Source of the DNA: Caulobacterales bacterium
GTDB taxonomy: Bacteria; Pseudomonadota; Alphaproteobacteria; Caulobacterales; Parvularculaceae
Direction of reading: 5' to 3'
NCBI GenBank assembly: GCA_020638525.1
Contig: JACKIL010000002.1
Location: 1 to 64,000, forward strand
Length of the DNA stretch: 64,000 bases
Program-made: the position numbers and the translations under genes
Part shown: positions 19,526 through 28,153 of the stretch, in pieces
Layout: every line of letters begins with the position of its first letter
How positions within the stretch are numbered: the stretch's first letter is position 1
The notes under the pieces: model-generated
The model's database searches: none
What the model was told of the DNA's origin: nothing
What the model saw: only the letters and a program-made list of their open reading frames with translations

Positions 19526-20236
19526 CTACCGCTTGGGCTCGATTGAAAACTCAAGCGGTGGAAGCGATCCGATCGAAACCTCCACGCGGTCGCCGGGGGC
19601 GAGCGCGCCGACGCCCTCCGGCGTGCCCGTGAAGATCAGATCGCCTGCCTTGAGTTCAAAAAGCTTCGACAGCGTGACGATGATCTCCGGAATCGACCAG
19701 ATCATCGACGAAAGCGCCGCATCCTGTCGAACCTCGCCATTCACCGACAGCTTGAGGCGCGAGGACGCGATCTTGCTGTCAGGAAAATCCTTTGCAGGAA
19801 CGATAAGGCCGAGCGGCGCCGAGTTATCGAAGGCTTTCGCCGTATCCCACGGGCCTCCCGCGCCCTTCGCCGCAGCCTGCAGGTCACGCCGCGTCATGTC
19901 GCATCCGGCCGCATAACCGAAGATGAGCGCCGCCGCTGCTTCAGGCGTCGCGATGTTCTTTCCGCCGCCCTTCAGGGCGACGACAAGCTCGCCCTCATAG
20001 TGAAGGTTCTCCGTACCCTGCGCATAGGGAAAGCTTTGACCGCTCTCGACGATCGCATCGGCAGGCTTCGTGAAGAAGACCGGCTTATCCTTCTTAGGAT
20101 CGCCGCCCATCTCCTTCACATGGTCAGCGTAGTTCTTGCCGATGCAGAAAATCCGCCGCACCGGAAAAAGCCCGCCGCCAATCACCTTCGCCGCCGCCTG
20201 CGCCGGCGGTTCAATTACAAATGCCGAAGCGCTCAT
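19526..20236 (-). CDS. Fumarylacetoacetate hydrolase family protein
   Basis: The 236-residue protein is a compact FAH-fold enzyme. Metal-binding landmarks are 'ENLHYEGELVVAL' (the E-x-E motif, about 75-87) and 'YAAGCDMTRRDLQ' (Asp about 111). 'IFCIGKNYADHVKEMG' and the C-terminal 'GDLIFTGTPEGVGALAPGD' are also diagnostic. Short FAH proteins act as fumarylpyruvate or acylpyruvate hydrolases, or as oxaloacetate decarboxylases like FAHD1, with Mg2+ or Mn2+. The ATG at 20236 overlaps the stop of the DUF1272 gene as ATGA, which fixes the start and implies coupling. Confidence 0.9.
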   Translation of the reverse strand: MSASAFVIEPPAQAAAKVIGGGLFPVRRIFCIGKNYADHVKEMGGDPKKDKPVFFTKPADAIVESGQSFPYAQGTENLHYEGELVVALKGGGKNIATPEAAAALIFGYAAGCDMTRRDLQAAAKGAGGPWDTAKAFDNSAPLGLIVPAKDFPDSKIASSRLKLSVNGEVRQDAALSSMIWSIPEIIVTLSKLFELKAGDLIFTGTPEGVGALAPGDRVEVSIGSLPPLEFSIEPKR

Positions 20237-20472
20237 GCCGCACACCCTTCGCTCTTCACAACTCGTTTGGCCGAGGGCGGATATTTCGCCCAAAGCGCCT
20301 TCGCCCGTTTCGGCCGGGCGATCAGCTCGCCGCCGCAATTGGGACATTTATTCTTCAGCACTGTGTCCGCGCAATCCGGGCAAAAAGTGCATTCAAAGGA
20401 GCAAATTCGCGCATCGCCGTCGGCGGGAAGATCACGGTCGCAGCATTCGCAGCCCGGACGCATTTCCAGCAT
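20233..20472 (-). CDS. DUF1272 small zinc-ribbon protein
   Basis: This 79-residue protein has the very conserved DUF1272 sequence: 'MLEMRPGCECCDRDLP' followed by 'ARICSFECTFCPDCADT' and 'CPNCGGEL'. Its eight or nine cysteines in pairs would bind one or two zinc ions. The function of DUF1272 is unknown. The ATG at 20472 lies three bases beyond the TGA of the mscS gene at 20475. It overlaps the start of the FAH gene by four bases, so it is part of the same operon. Confidence 0.88.
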   Translation of the reverse strand: MLEMRPGCECCDRDLPADGDARICSFECTFCPDCADTVLKNKCPNCGGELIARPKRAKALWAKYPPSAKRVVKSEGCAA

Positions 20473-20474
20473 GA

Positions 20475-23006
20475 TCAATCGTCCTCTTCATGTTCGAGTT
20501 CGCGCGGCGCTCTTGGAACAGGCGCCGCCTCTCCCTCTGGCGTCGCCTGCCCCGAGCCTGACGCTTTCTGAGCGCCGTTCGGCCAGGTTTTGATATGCAC
20601 GTCCTGCTGCGGAAACGGAATTTCGATCCCCGCTTCCTTGAAGGCTTTGAAGATCGCGTATCTGAGTTCCGTCTTCACTGTCAGGCCATCGCCGATGTCG
20701 CGAAGGTAGGCCCGCAGATCGAAGTCGAGCGATGAAGAGCCGAAGTCGTGCCAAACGATAAAGGGCTCAGGATAACCGACGATGAGCGGGTGATCCTTCG
20801 CGCATTTGAGCAGAATCTCACGCACCTTCACCGGATCAGAATTGTACGAAACGCCAATGGAAACGCGGATACGCCCAAGGCGGCTCCTGTGCGTCCAGTT
20901 CGTCACCGTCGAGGCGATCAATTCCGAGTTCGGCACGATGATCGTCGACCGGTCGAATGTCTCGATTTCAGTCGACCGGAAACTGATCTTTGAAACGATG
21001 CCTTCGCCGGACGCTGTAACGATCCAGTCGCCCACCTTCATGGGCCGCTCAAAGAGCAGAATGAGGCCGGAAACGAAATTGCTGACGACACTCTGCAGGC
21101 CGAAGCCGATGCCCACCGAAAGCGCGCCGGCGATGATAGCGAGATTTGAAAGGTCGAAGCCGAGCGCCGTGACGCCAACGACGAGCGCGATAAGCAGGCC
21201 AAAATAACCGAGCAGCGTCGTCAGGGAATTCTGAACGCCGGTGTCGAGCCGCGAATGCGCGAATGGCCCGCGTTCAAGCCCGCGCTGCACAAGCCGCGTC
21301 ATCGCGAGGATAAGGAAGAACAGCCCCACCGCCCAGAAGATGTTGGCGAGCGAGATCGTCACGCCGCCAATCCGGAAGCCGAGGAACGCGCTGCCGACAA
21401 TATCGCGAACGCTTCGCCAGCTGAGCCCGGCCAGCACAAGCAGCGCGGGCGTCAGCGCGCAAAGGAGAATGAAGTCGACGCCGAGGCCTATCCAGAACTT
21501 GGCGATGTGTTTTTCGTCAGGCTCGGCAGCGCTCTCTTCCTTCGCTCGCAAGCGGCGTTCCGCCCACCCGCCCGTCTCCTTGAGTGCTGCGCGAAGGAAC
21601 CAGGCGATCGACAGGATTAGCGCCAGCGAATAGAGCCGTGATGCAGCGAAATCCGCGAGCGGAATATAGCCCGCCAACGCCGCTCCGATGATGACGAGAC
21701 CGACGAGGCCGCCAGCGCGGCGCACATGCGGCCACAGCCCGTAATCAGCCTTCGTCGCATCCTGCGCTTGCGGCTTGGGCTCTTCAGTCTCAGGCTCCGC
21801 CAGCGCCTGAACCCGGGTCCACATCTCCCTGCCGCTCAACAGGACTAACAGCGCGCCGATGATGACGGCGCTGACGCCGGCGGAAAGGGTCGAAAGAGAA
21901 GGGTCTGCTTCCGCTGTCGAAGCAATCGACTCGATAATCGATTTGACGCCGAAAACCGCGACAATGCCGAGGAGAACGCGGCTCGCGCGCTTTCCCTTCG
22001 CGGCGTCGACATCGGCGATCCGCCAGTTCGGGGCCTTTGGCGAGAAGAGCCCGCTCGTAAAACCTTCGACCAGCAGATATGCGATGAGCGCCGCCCATGC
22101 GGTATGGGCGATTAGCAGGCCCTTCTCGCTCACCAGCCCGACCATCCTGGCGGTCTCGATGAACGCAAAGCCGCCGACGATGCCGGGCACGATCCGCGAG
22201 ATCATTTTCACGCCCGCGACAGCGACGCGGCGGGCGGGCGTCGGTTCGAACTCGGAAAGCCGCCGCGTGAAGGTTCCCTGCATCCACCGATGCACCGGAC
22301 CGATCAGCAGCACTGAAACCAGAAATGCGAGAACAAGCAGCGACACGCGCGCAAGAAGGCTCAACCCGTCTTTGTCATTCGCAGCCCAGTCAGAGAAATA
22401 AGTGGCCGCCTGACTCCAGACATTTCGTGCGGCGGCGAAGCCTTCTTTCCAGAGAGTCGGCGAAGCGAGCGATGTCCCGCTTTCGATGAGATTGCCATAA
22501 AGAAGCGCGACGCGGCGCGCCGAAACCGCAGCGAGGAGCGAGGCCGCCTCATCAATATTCGAGAGGATGCGGGTCTGCTGGCCCTGCAGGCTGCTGATGC
22601 GCTGCCGCAGTTCCTCACGGCGCGCAGCAAGCGGCTCGGATTCCGGCGGCTCCCCCTCTTTCGGCGCCGCCCCCAGCTGCCCAAGGCTTTGTTCGGCGCT
22701 ATCAAGCGCGCGATTTACCGGGCTGAGCCTCGAACGGGACTCGTGCAGCAACTCTCGCAGCTCACGTTCCGTATCACGCACGTCGAGGGTGTCGCCCGCA
22801 TCGATGTTCTTGCGCACCTTGTCGAGGACGATGTCGGTCGCCGCGATTTCCTTGTCGCGCGCTGCGTCCGCCGGGTCTGGCGCGCCTGCATGGGCCGTGG
22901 CTGCGCAGACCGCCAGCATCAACACAAAAGCGAGCCGCCGGGTCGCGCGCTTCACTCTGACGGCGAAGGGAATGCTGAGCGCAGAGCTGCGTCTCGAATT
23001 AGTCAT
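20475..23006 (-). CDS. Large MscS-family mechanosensitive channel with DUF3772 domain
   Basis: The 843-residue protein has a cleavable signal peptide ('LAFVLMLAVCAATAHA', about 25-40), a periplasmic helical DUF3772-type region (40-200) with coiled-coil character, about ten transmembrane helices, and a C-terminal MscS channel. In the channel the pore helix 'GALSVGIGFGLQSVVSNFVSGLIL' and beta domain 'GDWIVTASGEGIVSKISFRSTEIETFDRSTIIVPNS' are clear. It should release osmolytes on hypo-osmotic shock, as MscK-like channels do. It leads the DUF1272-FAH-EamA-fRMsr series and starts 29 bases after fsa. Confidence 0.92.
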   Translation of the reverse strand: MTNSRRSSALSIPFAVRVKRATRRLAFVLMLAVCAATAHAGAPDPADAARDKEIAATDIVLDKVRKNIDAGDTLDVRDTERELRELLHESRSRLSPVNRALDSAEQSLGQLGAAPKEGEPPESEPLAARREELRQRISSLQGQQTRILSNIDEAASLLAAVSARRVALLYGNLIESGTSLASPTLWKEGFAAARNVWSQAATYFSDWAANDKDGLSLLARVSLLVLAFLVSVLLIGPVHRWMQGTFTRRLSEFEPTPARRVAVAGVKMISRIVPGIVGGFAFIETARMVGLVSEKGLLIAHTAWAALIAYLLVEGFTSGLFSPKAPNWRIADVDAAKGKRASRVLLGIVAVFGVKSIIESIASTAEADPSLSTLSAGVSAVIIGALLVLLSGREMWTRVQALAEPETEEPKPQAQDATKADYGLWPHVRRAGGLVGLVIIGAALAGYIPLADFAASRLYSLALILSIAWFLRAALKETGGWAERRLRAKEESAAEPDEKHIAKFWIGLGVDFILLCALTPALLVLAGLSWRSVRDIVGSAFLGFRIGGVTISLANIFWAVGLFFLILAMTRLVQRGLERGPFAHSRLDTGVQNSLTTLLGYFGLLIALVVGVTALGFDLSNLAIIAGALSVGIGFGLQSVVSNFVSGLILLFERPMKVGDWIVTASGEGIVSKISFRSTEIETFDRSTIIVPNSELIASTVTNWTHRSRLGRIRVSIGVSYNSDPVKVREILLKCAKDHPLIVGYPEPFIVWHDFGSSSLDFDLRAYLRDIGDGLTVKTELRYAIFKAFKEAGIEIPFPQQDVHIKTWPNGAQKASGSGQATPEGEAAPVPRAPRELEHEEDD

Positions 23007-23035
23007 CGCTTCTCCTGGCCTGCCGGGAACCGTCC

Positions 23036-23689
23036 CTAGAGAATTGTCTGGCCGGTCTTTTTCCAGTCGGCGAGAAACGCCGCAAGGCCCTTTTCTGTAA
23101 GCGGATGGTTTGCGAGCGATTTGATGACGGACGGCGGCGCGGTCGCGACATCGGCGCCAGCAAGCGCTGAATCCTTGATGTGCATCGGAGAGCGGATCGA
23201 GGCTGCGAGGATCTCCGTATGGAAATCATAATTGTCGTAGATCATCCGGATCTCGCGAATGAGCTCCATTCCCTCAAGGCCGATATCGTCGAGGCGGCCG
23301 ATGAACGGCGACACGAAAGTCGCGCCGGCTTTCGCAGCAAGCAGCGCCTGGTTCGCAGAGAAACAGAGGGTGACATTGGTCTTGATGTCGTCATCGACCA
23401 GCGCGCGGCAGGCTTTAAGGCCTTCGAGCGTCAACGGGAGCTTGACCGTCACATTGCTCGCGATCTTCGCGAGCGATTTGCCCTCCTCGATCATCGCCGG
23501 GGCCTCTAACGCGGTCACCTCCGCGCTGACCGGCCCATCGACGATCGCGCAGATCTCGGCGATCACTTCGCGGAAGACCCGTCCGGATTTTGCGACAAGG
23601 CTCGGATTGGTCGTCACGCCGTCGACGAGGCCCGTCGGAATGAGGTCCTTGATCTCGGCGATGTCAGCGGTGTCTACGAAGAATTTCAT
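23036..23689 (-). CDS. fsa: Short transaldolase / fructose-6-phosphate aldolase
   Basis: The 217-residue protein is the short TalC/FSA type: '[13 protein letters not shown]', '[17 protein letters not shown]', the Schiff-base lysine Lys83 in 'NVTVKLPLT' (E. coli FSA uses Lys85), '[12 protein letters not shown]' and 'AASIRSPMH'. The reaction is either transaldolase exchange in the pentose phosphate pathway or aldol cleavage of fructose 6-phosphate. In alphaproteobacteria this small form often serves as the transaldolase, and sequence alone does not decide. It is the first gene of the minus-strand series that continues into mscS. Confidence 0.92.
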   Translation of the reverse strand: MKFFVDTADIAEIKDLIPTGLVDGVTTNPSLVAKSGRVFREVIAEICAIVDGPVSAEVTALEAPAMIEEGKSLAKIASNVTVKLPLTLEGLKACRALVDDDIKTNVTLCFSANQALLAAKAGATFVSPFIGRLDDIGLEGMELIREIRMIYDNYDFHTEILAASIRSPMHIKDSALAGADVATAPPSVIKSLANHPLTEKGLAAFLADWKKTGQTIL

Positions 23690-23989
23690 GGGGGCGCCTC
23701 TGGCTGGAAGGGGGCTTTCGCCAGTGACTTAGGGGGCGCCGGGCCCCGGAGTCTAGGCGCCGCTCGGGGCCCGCCCGAAGATCGCGGCCCGCCTTGAGTT
23801 CACCATCCCGCGACGGCCCTCCTAAAACGGCGTGGGAAGGACTTGTGCGCGTCGCCCGGGCCTGAGATATGATGCGCCGACAGCGGGGGTCCTTTTGGGC
23901 TTTTCCCGCTATTGGTTTGTTTCTGCTGGCGGTTTCACCACGGCTTGCGGAATCGACTTGGCAGGCGCGCCGGGAGCGCGGCAGATTCT

Positions 23990-25873
23990 ATGACAAAGAT
24001 CACCCCCCAATCCCAGTCCATTGTCGTGCGCTTTGCTGGCGACTCCGGCGATGGCGTGCAGCTTCTCGGCTCGCAGTTCGCGAATTCGACCGCGCTCGCC
24101 GGTTCCGACTTCTCGACATTCCCGGACTTTCCGGCAGAGATCAGGGCGCCCGTCGGCACGACCTTTGGCGTCTCCGCCTTCCAGATCAATCTTGGCGCAC
24201 GGCGCATTGCGACGGCGGGCGACGCGCCCGACGTGCTCATCGCCTTCAACCCGGCGGCGCTGAAGGTGAACCTGCCGCTCCTGCCGAAAGGCGCGCTCAT
24301 CATCCTCAACACGGATGAATTCAACGAGCGCAATTTCGCCAAAGCGAATATCAAGGCCGACCCGCGCACGACCGGCGAACTCAAAGACTTCACCGTCTTC
24401 GAAATCCCGATCAAGACGCAGACGCTCGAAGCGGTGAAAGACTCCGGCCTCAATCGCCGCGACGCCGAGCAGTGCAAGAACTTCTGGGCGCTCGGCGCCG
24501 TCCTCTGGATGTTCGGGCGCGACCGCGGTTTCATCGAGACCTGGATCAAGAACAAATTCGCGAAAGACGCCGCCGTTCAGGCTGGCAACCTTGCAGCGCT
24601 CAATGCCGGCCACGCCTATGCGGAAACGGTGGAGCTCTCGGCGGAAATCCCACAGTTCGAAATCGGCGCGGCGCCGATGTCCGCTGGCGATTATCGTTCG
24701 ATCACCGGCGCGGAAGCCTTGTCGCTCGGCCTCGCCGCCGCAGGCGAACTCGCCGATCTGCCGATCGTCTTCTGCTCCTACCCTATCACGCCCGCCTCGC
24801 CGATCCTTCATCACCTGTCGCGCATGGGCGAGCTTGGCGTTTCAACATTCCAGGCCGAAGACGAGATCGCCGCGGCGTGCGCCGCCATCGGCGCTTCCTA
24901 TGGCGGCGCGATCGGCGTCACGTCATCGTCCGGCCCCGGCATTGCGCTCAAGACCGAAGCGATCGGCCTTGCAATCGCCGCCGAGCTGCCGCTCGTCATC
25001 GTCAACTCGCAACGCGGCGGACCTTCGACGGGCCTTCCGACCAAGACCGAGCAATCGGACCTCTATCAGGCCGTCTACGGACGAAACGCCGATGCGCCGC
25101 TTCCCGTGATTGCGGCCGCCGGCCCCGGCGACTGCTTCGACGTCGCCATCGAAGCGACGCGCGTCGCGATCCGCCACATGACGCCGGTCTTCCTGCTGAC
25201 GGACGGCTATATCGCCAACGCCGCCGGCCCATGGTCGATCCCGAACATGGATGACTACGAACCGATCCTGCACAACGCACCGCCCAAGCCCGTTCAGTCG
25301 GACGACCCGACCGACTTGAAGCGCGCGATCTGGTCGCGCGATCCGCAATCGCTCGGCCGTCCGTGGATTGCGCCGGGCATGGAAGGCCTCGCCTATCGCG
25401 TCGGCGGCATCGAGAAAGACGTGAAGACCGGCGACATTTCCTATGACGCCAAGAACCACCAGACGATGACGAACATGCGCGCCGAGAAAGTCGCGAGCGT
25501 CGCCGACTTCATTCCGCCGCAACAGGTCGAACAAGGCCCCTCAAAAGGCCCGCTCGCCGTCGTCGGCTGGGGTTCGACGCATGGCGTCATCTGGCGCGCA
25601 GTCGATCAGGCGCGCTCGCAAGGTCTCGACGTCGCGCAAATCCATCTGCGCTGGCTGAGCCCGCTTCCGAAGAACCTCGGCGAGCTGTTGAGCGGCTATG
25701 ACGCGATCCTCCTGCCCGAGATGAATATGGGCCAGTGCGCGACGCTTCTGCGCGACAAGCTCGGCCTCGCGGTCGTCTCCATGCCGCAAGTTTCCGGCCA
25801 GCCCTTCAAGATCGCCGACATCATCGAAGCCATCCGCGCGAATTATCCGGGCGCGGCGCAAGCGGCGGAATAA
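23990..25873 (+). CDS. korA: 2-oxoglutarate:ferredoxin oxidoreductase, fused gamma-alpha subunit KorA
   Basis: The 627-residue protein begins with the gamma domain ('VRFAGDSGDGVQLLGSQFA', 'FPDFPAEIRAPVGT', residues 1-190), then the pyrimidine-binding alpha domain ('SYPITPASPILHHLSRM', 'QAEDEIAAACAAIGASYGGA', 'TSSSGPGIALKTEAIGLA') and the transketolase-C-like domain. With KorB it oxidises 2-oxoglutarate to succinyl-CoA, reducing ferredoxin. The ATG at 23990 starts where other KorA proteins start. The 300 bases upstream (23690-23989) hold no gene that I can support; the first part is a GC-rich stretch with inverted GGCGCC motifs. korB follows after 11 bases. Confidence 0.93.
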   Translation: MTKITPQSQSIVVRFAGDSGDGVQLLGSQFANSTALAGSDFSTFPDFPAEIRAPVGTTFGVSAFQINLGARRIATAGDAPDVLIAFNPAALKVNLPLLPKGALIILNTDEFNERNFAKANIKADPRTTGELKDFTVFEIPIKTQTLEAVKDSGLNRRDAEQCKNFWALGAVLWMFGRDRGFIETWIKNKFAKDAAVQAGNLAALNAGHAYAETVELSAEIPQFEIGAAPMSAGDYRSITGAEALSLGLAAAGELADLPIVFCSYPITPASPILHHLSRMGELGVSTFQAEDEIAAACAAIGASYGGAIGVTSSSGPGIALKTEAIGLAIAAELPLVIVNSQRGGPSTGLPTKTEQSDLYQAVYGRNADAPLPVIAAAGPGDCFDVAIEATRVAIRHMTPVFLLTDGYIANAAGPWSIPNMDDYEPILHNAPPKPVQSDDPTDLKRAIWSRDPQSLGRPWIAPGMEGLAYRVGGIEKDVKTGDISYDAKNHQTMTNMRAEKVASVADFIPPQQVEQGPSKGPLAVVGWGSTHGVIWRAVDQARSQGLDVAQIHLRWLSPLPKNLGELLSGYDAILLPEMNMGQCATLLRDKLGLAVVSMPQVSGQPFKIADIIEAIRANYPGAAQAAE

Positions 25874-25884
25874 GGACTCTCACG

Positions 25885-26886
25885 ATGAACGCTCCCCTCG
25901 CCGCCAAAGATTTTGCGACCGATCAGGAAGTTCGCTGGTGCCCGGGCTGCGGCGACTACGCGATCCTGAAAGCCGTGCTGAAGGCGCTCGCCGATGTCGG
26001 CGCGAACCCTGACAAGACGGCTTTCGTGTCGGGCATCGGCTGCTCGTCGCGCTTTCCCTATTATGTGAACACCTATGGCTTCCACACCATTCACGGTCGC
26101 GCGCCGGCGGTGGCGACGGGGCTGAAGCTTGCAAAACCGGACATCGACGTCTGGCTCGTCACCGGCGACGGCGACGGCCTGTCTATCGGCGGCAACCATT
26201 TGATGCATGTTCTGCGGCGTAACGTGAACATGCAGATCATGCTCTTCAACAACGAGGTCTACGGCCTCACCAAGGGGCAATACTCGCCGACCTCGCGTCC
26301 CGGCATGCGTTCGCCGTCATCGCCCAAGGGCTCGGTCGACGCGCCGCTCAATCCGTGCGCCTTCGCGCTCGGCGCCAATGCGAAGTTCATCGCGCGCGGC
26401 GTCGACACGGACGCGAAGAATCTCGTCGAAGTGCTGAAAGCCGCGCACGAATTCAAGGGCGCATCCTTCGTCGAGATCTTCCAGAACTGCATCGTCTACA
26501 ATCCGGACGTCTACGCAGACTTCACGGCGAAGAAAGTCGCGGACGATCATCAGCTCCATGTCGAGCACGGCAAGCCGCTTGTCTTCGCAGGCGGCAAGAA
26601 GGGCCTGAAGTTCAATCCGAAGACGTTCGGCCTTGAAGTCGTCAATGTCGGGGAAGGCGGCGTTCCGGAGTCAGAATTGCTCGTCCATGACGAGACGAAC
26701 CTGACGCTCGCCAACCTCCTCGTTCATATGCCGCACCCGGAATTTCCGATGGTGATGGGCGTCATCTATCGTCAGCCAACGCCGTCGTTCGATGAAGCCT
26801 TCTGGAAAGCGCACCCGACCGGCGGCAAACGCACCGGCAAAGTCGCAGACGCGCTTCGCCGCGCGAGCGTGTGGACGAAGAAGTAG
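25885..26886 (+). CDS. korB: 2-oxoglutarate:ferredoxin oxidoreductase beta subunit KorB
   Basis: The 333-residue protein carries the TPP-binding site and part of the iron-sulfur ligation: 'RWCPGCGDYAILKAV' (about 18-32), 'FVSGIGCSSRFPYYV', the TPP motif 'GDGDGLSIGGNHLMHVLRRN', then 'NNEVYGLTKGQYSPTS'. It is the beta subunit partner of the KorA encoded 11 bases upstream. The pair is found in aerobic alphaproteobacteria as well as anaerobes, where it can supply reduced ferredoxin. It is followed immediately by a palindromic repeat that could also terminate transcription. Confidence 0.94.
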   Translation: MNAPLAAKDFATDQEVRWCPGCGDYAILKAVLKALADVGANPDKTAFVSGIGCSSRFPYYVNTYGFHTIHGRAPAVATGLKLAKPDIDVWLVTGDGDGLSIGGNHLMHVLRRNVNMQIMLFNNEVYGLTKGQYSPTSRPGMRSPSSPKGSVDAPLNPCAFALGANAKFIARGVDTDAKNLVEVLKAAHEFKGASFVEIFQNCIVYNPDVYADFTAKKVADDHQLHVEHGKPLVFAGGKKGLKFNPKTFGLEVVNVGEGGVPESELLVHDETNLTLANLLVHMPHPEFPMVMGVIYRQPTPSFDEAFWKAHPTGGKRTGKVADALRRASVWTKK

Positions 26887-26908
26887 GGTTTTCTCCGTAC
26901 CCCCTACC

Positions 26909-26995
26909 GTCATGCCCGGGCTTGTCCCGGGCATCCATGGAAGTCGATAACGAGCCGCAAGGCCCATGGATCGCCGGGACGAGCCCGGCGATGAC
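26909..26995. repeat. Palindromic repeat family A, copy 1 (full)
   Basis: The element starts with GTCATGCCCGGGCTTGTCCC and ends in a second palindrome, GATCGCCGGGACGAGCCCGG followed by CGATGAC; the two are separated by a variable spacer. Each half folds by itself. Other copies are at 27318-27348 (second half only), 27433-27520 and 54382-54468. Such sequences, translated as 'VIAGLVPAIHG', are widespread intergenic repeats in alphaproteobacteria. This copy directly follows korB and abuts the 3' end of the GIY-YIG gene. Confidence 0.85.
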
Positions 26996-27009
26996 AATGT
27001 GGGGAATCG

Positions 27010-27306
27010 TCAACCGCCCAGAGTCTCGTAGAGATCGCGCCACTCCGGATTCATTCGTCCTATCACATTGAGTTTCCATGCGCGCGGCCAGGACTTGATC
27101 GTCTTCTCTCGCTGAATCGCTGCACGGGGATTGTCGAACGCTTCGTAATAGACAAGCGTTTTGAGACCGTATTTTCGAGTGAATAGACTGCCTACGCCAG
27201 TCTTATGCGCATAAGTTCTTTGTGCGAGATTTCCGGTCACACCTGTGTAAAGCGTCCCGTTGGGTTTATTCGTCATGATGTAGACGAACCATTGGCGGAA
27301 ACGCAT
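27010..27306 (-). CDS. GIY-YIG nuclease family protein
   Basis: The 98-residue protein is a stand-alone GIY-YIG domain of the UPF0213/YhbQ-like type: 'FVYIMTNKPNGTLYTGVTGNLAQRTYAHK' contains the two motif strands (VYI, LYTGVT) and the catalytic arginine region. Then 'GSLFTRKYGLKTLVYYEAFDN' and 'AIQREKTIKSWPRAWKLNVI' carry the conserved Tyr and Glu (QREKTIK). The function in this subfamily is unknown. The ATG at 27306 has AGAGG six bases upstream. The gene is enclosed by family A palindromes on both sides, with only 14 and 11 bases between. Confidence 0.88.
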   Translation of the reverse strand: MRFRQWFVYIMTNKPNGTLYTGVTGNLAQRTYAHKTGVGSLFTRKYGLKTLVYYEAFDNPRAAIQREKTIKSWPRAWKLNVIGRMNPEWRDLYETLGG

Positions 27307-27317
27307 ACGGAACCTCT

Positions 27318-27348
27318 CATGGATCGCCGGAACAAGTCCGGCGATGAC
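27318..27348. repeat. Palindromic repeat family A, half element
   Basis: This 31-base piece is the second palindrome of family A alone (CATGGATCGCCGGAACAAGT and onwards to GCGATGAC), with slightly diverged arms. It lies 11 bases upstream of the GIY-YIG start codon, so it overlaps the likely promoter or leader of that gene. Confidence 0.75.
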
Positions 27349-27432
27349 AGCTTGTTGTGAATTCAACGAGTGAAACTTGACGCCGCCTTCTGCTCAAGCG
27401 CCAATATTGGCTTCCTTGTTCACCCTGCGCCT

Positions 27433-27520
27433 GTCATGCCCGGGCTTGTCCCGGGCATCTGCGAAAGTCTGCGACGGACCTCAAACGCCCATGGATCGCC
27501 GGGACGAGCCCGGCGATGAC
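27433..27520. repeat. Palindromic repeat family A, copy 3 (full)
   Basis: A complete copy with both palindromes (first at 27433-27458, second from about 27490 to 27520), in the same orientation as copy 1. It lies between the GIY-YIG gene and the 3' end of ppa, 13 bases from the ppa stop, where it could form a terminator hairpin. Confidence 0.85.
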
Positions 27521-27533
27521 GTTCATAGAGAAG

Positions 27534-28061
27534 CTAACCCTTCGCCCGCTCGATCGCCTCGACGATGAGCTTGCCCGCAACATCGCGTCCCTGCCAGCCG
27601 CCGATCTTCACCCATTTGCCGGGTTCGAGGTCCTTGTAGTGCTCGAAGAAGTGCTCGATCTGCTGCAGCGTGATTTCGGGCAGGTCGGAATACTCGACCA
27701 CCTTGTCCCAGCGGCGCGTGAGACGATGCGACGGGACGGCGATGATCTTCTCGTCGACGCCTGAATTGTCTTCCATCAGCATCACGCCGATCGGCCGCAC
27801 ATTGATGACGCAGCCCGGCACCAGGGGCCGCGTATTGCAGACGAGCACGTCGATCGGGTCGCCGTCATCCGACAGCGTGTGGGGAACGAAACCGTAATTC
27901 CCCGGATAGGCCATCGGCGTATAGAGGAAACGGTCGACAATGAGCGCGCCCGCTTTCTTGTCCATTTCGTATTTGATCGGCTGGCCGCCGACCGGCACTT
28001 CGATGATGACGTTGACGTCTTCGGGCGGGTTGTCGCCGATGGCGATGGCGTCGATACGCAT
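27534..28061 (-). CDS. ppa: Inorganic pyrophosphatase (family I)
   Basis: The 175-residue enzyme is the normal length for bacterial family I PPases and hydrolyses pyrophosphate in the cytoplasm with Mg2+. Active-site features include '[19 protein letters not shown]' (Glu, Lys and Arg that bind phosphate), '[22 protein letters not shown]' with the Asp cluster, and '[14 protein letters not shown]'. GAGGAG stands just before the ATG at 28061; the frame is open upstream but not conserved. It is monocistronic. Confidence 0.96.
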   Translation of the reverse strand: MRIDAIAIGDNPPEDVNVIIEVPVGGQPIKYEMDKKAGALIVDRFLYTPMAYPGNYGFVPHTLSDDGDPIDVLVCNTRPLVPGCVINVRPIGVMLMEDNSGVDEKIIAVPSHRLTRRWDKVVEYSDLPEITLQQIEHFFEHYKDLEPGKWVKIGGWQGRDVAGKLIVEAIERAKG

Positions 28062-28153
28062 GACAGCTCCTCTTTGGCCGAAGCTGTTATCCAAGCTCAT
28101 GTTGCGGCGCAACAATAAAGCGCCGACCGGGCAAAATGTAGCGGCGGCCAGCG

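Noticed and set aside
23909..25534. Long minus-strand frames opposite korA
   Set aside because: Composition-driven shadows in the high-GC antisense frame of korA, which is unambiguous.
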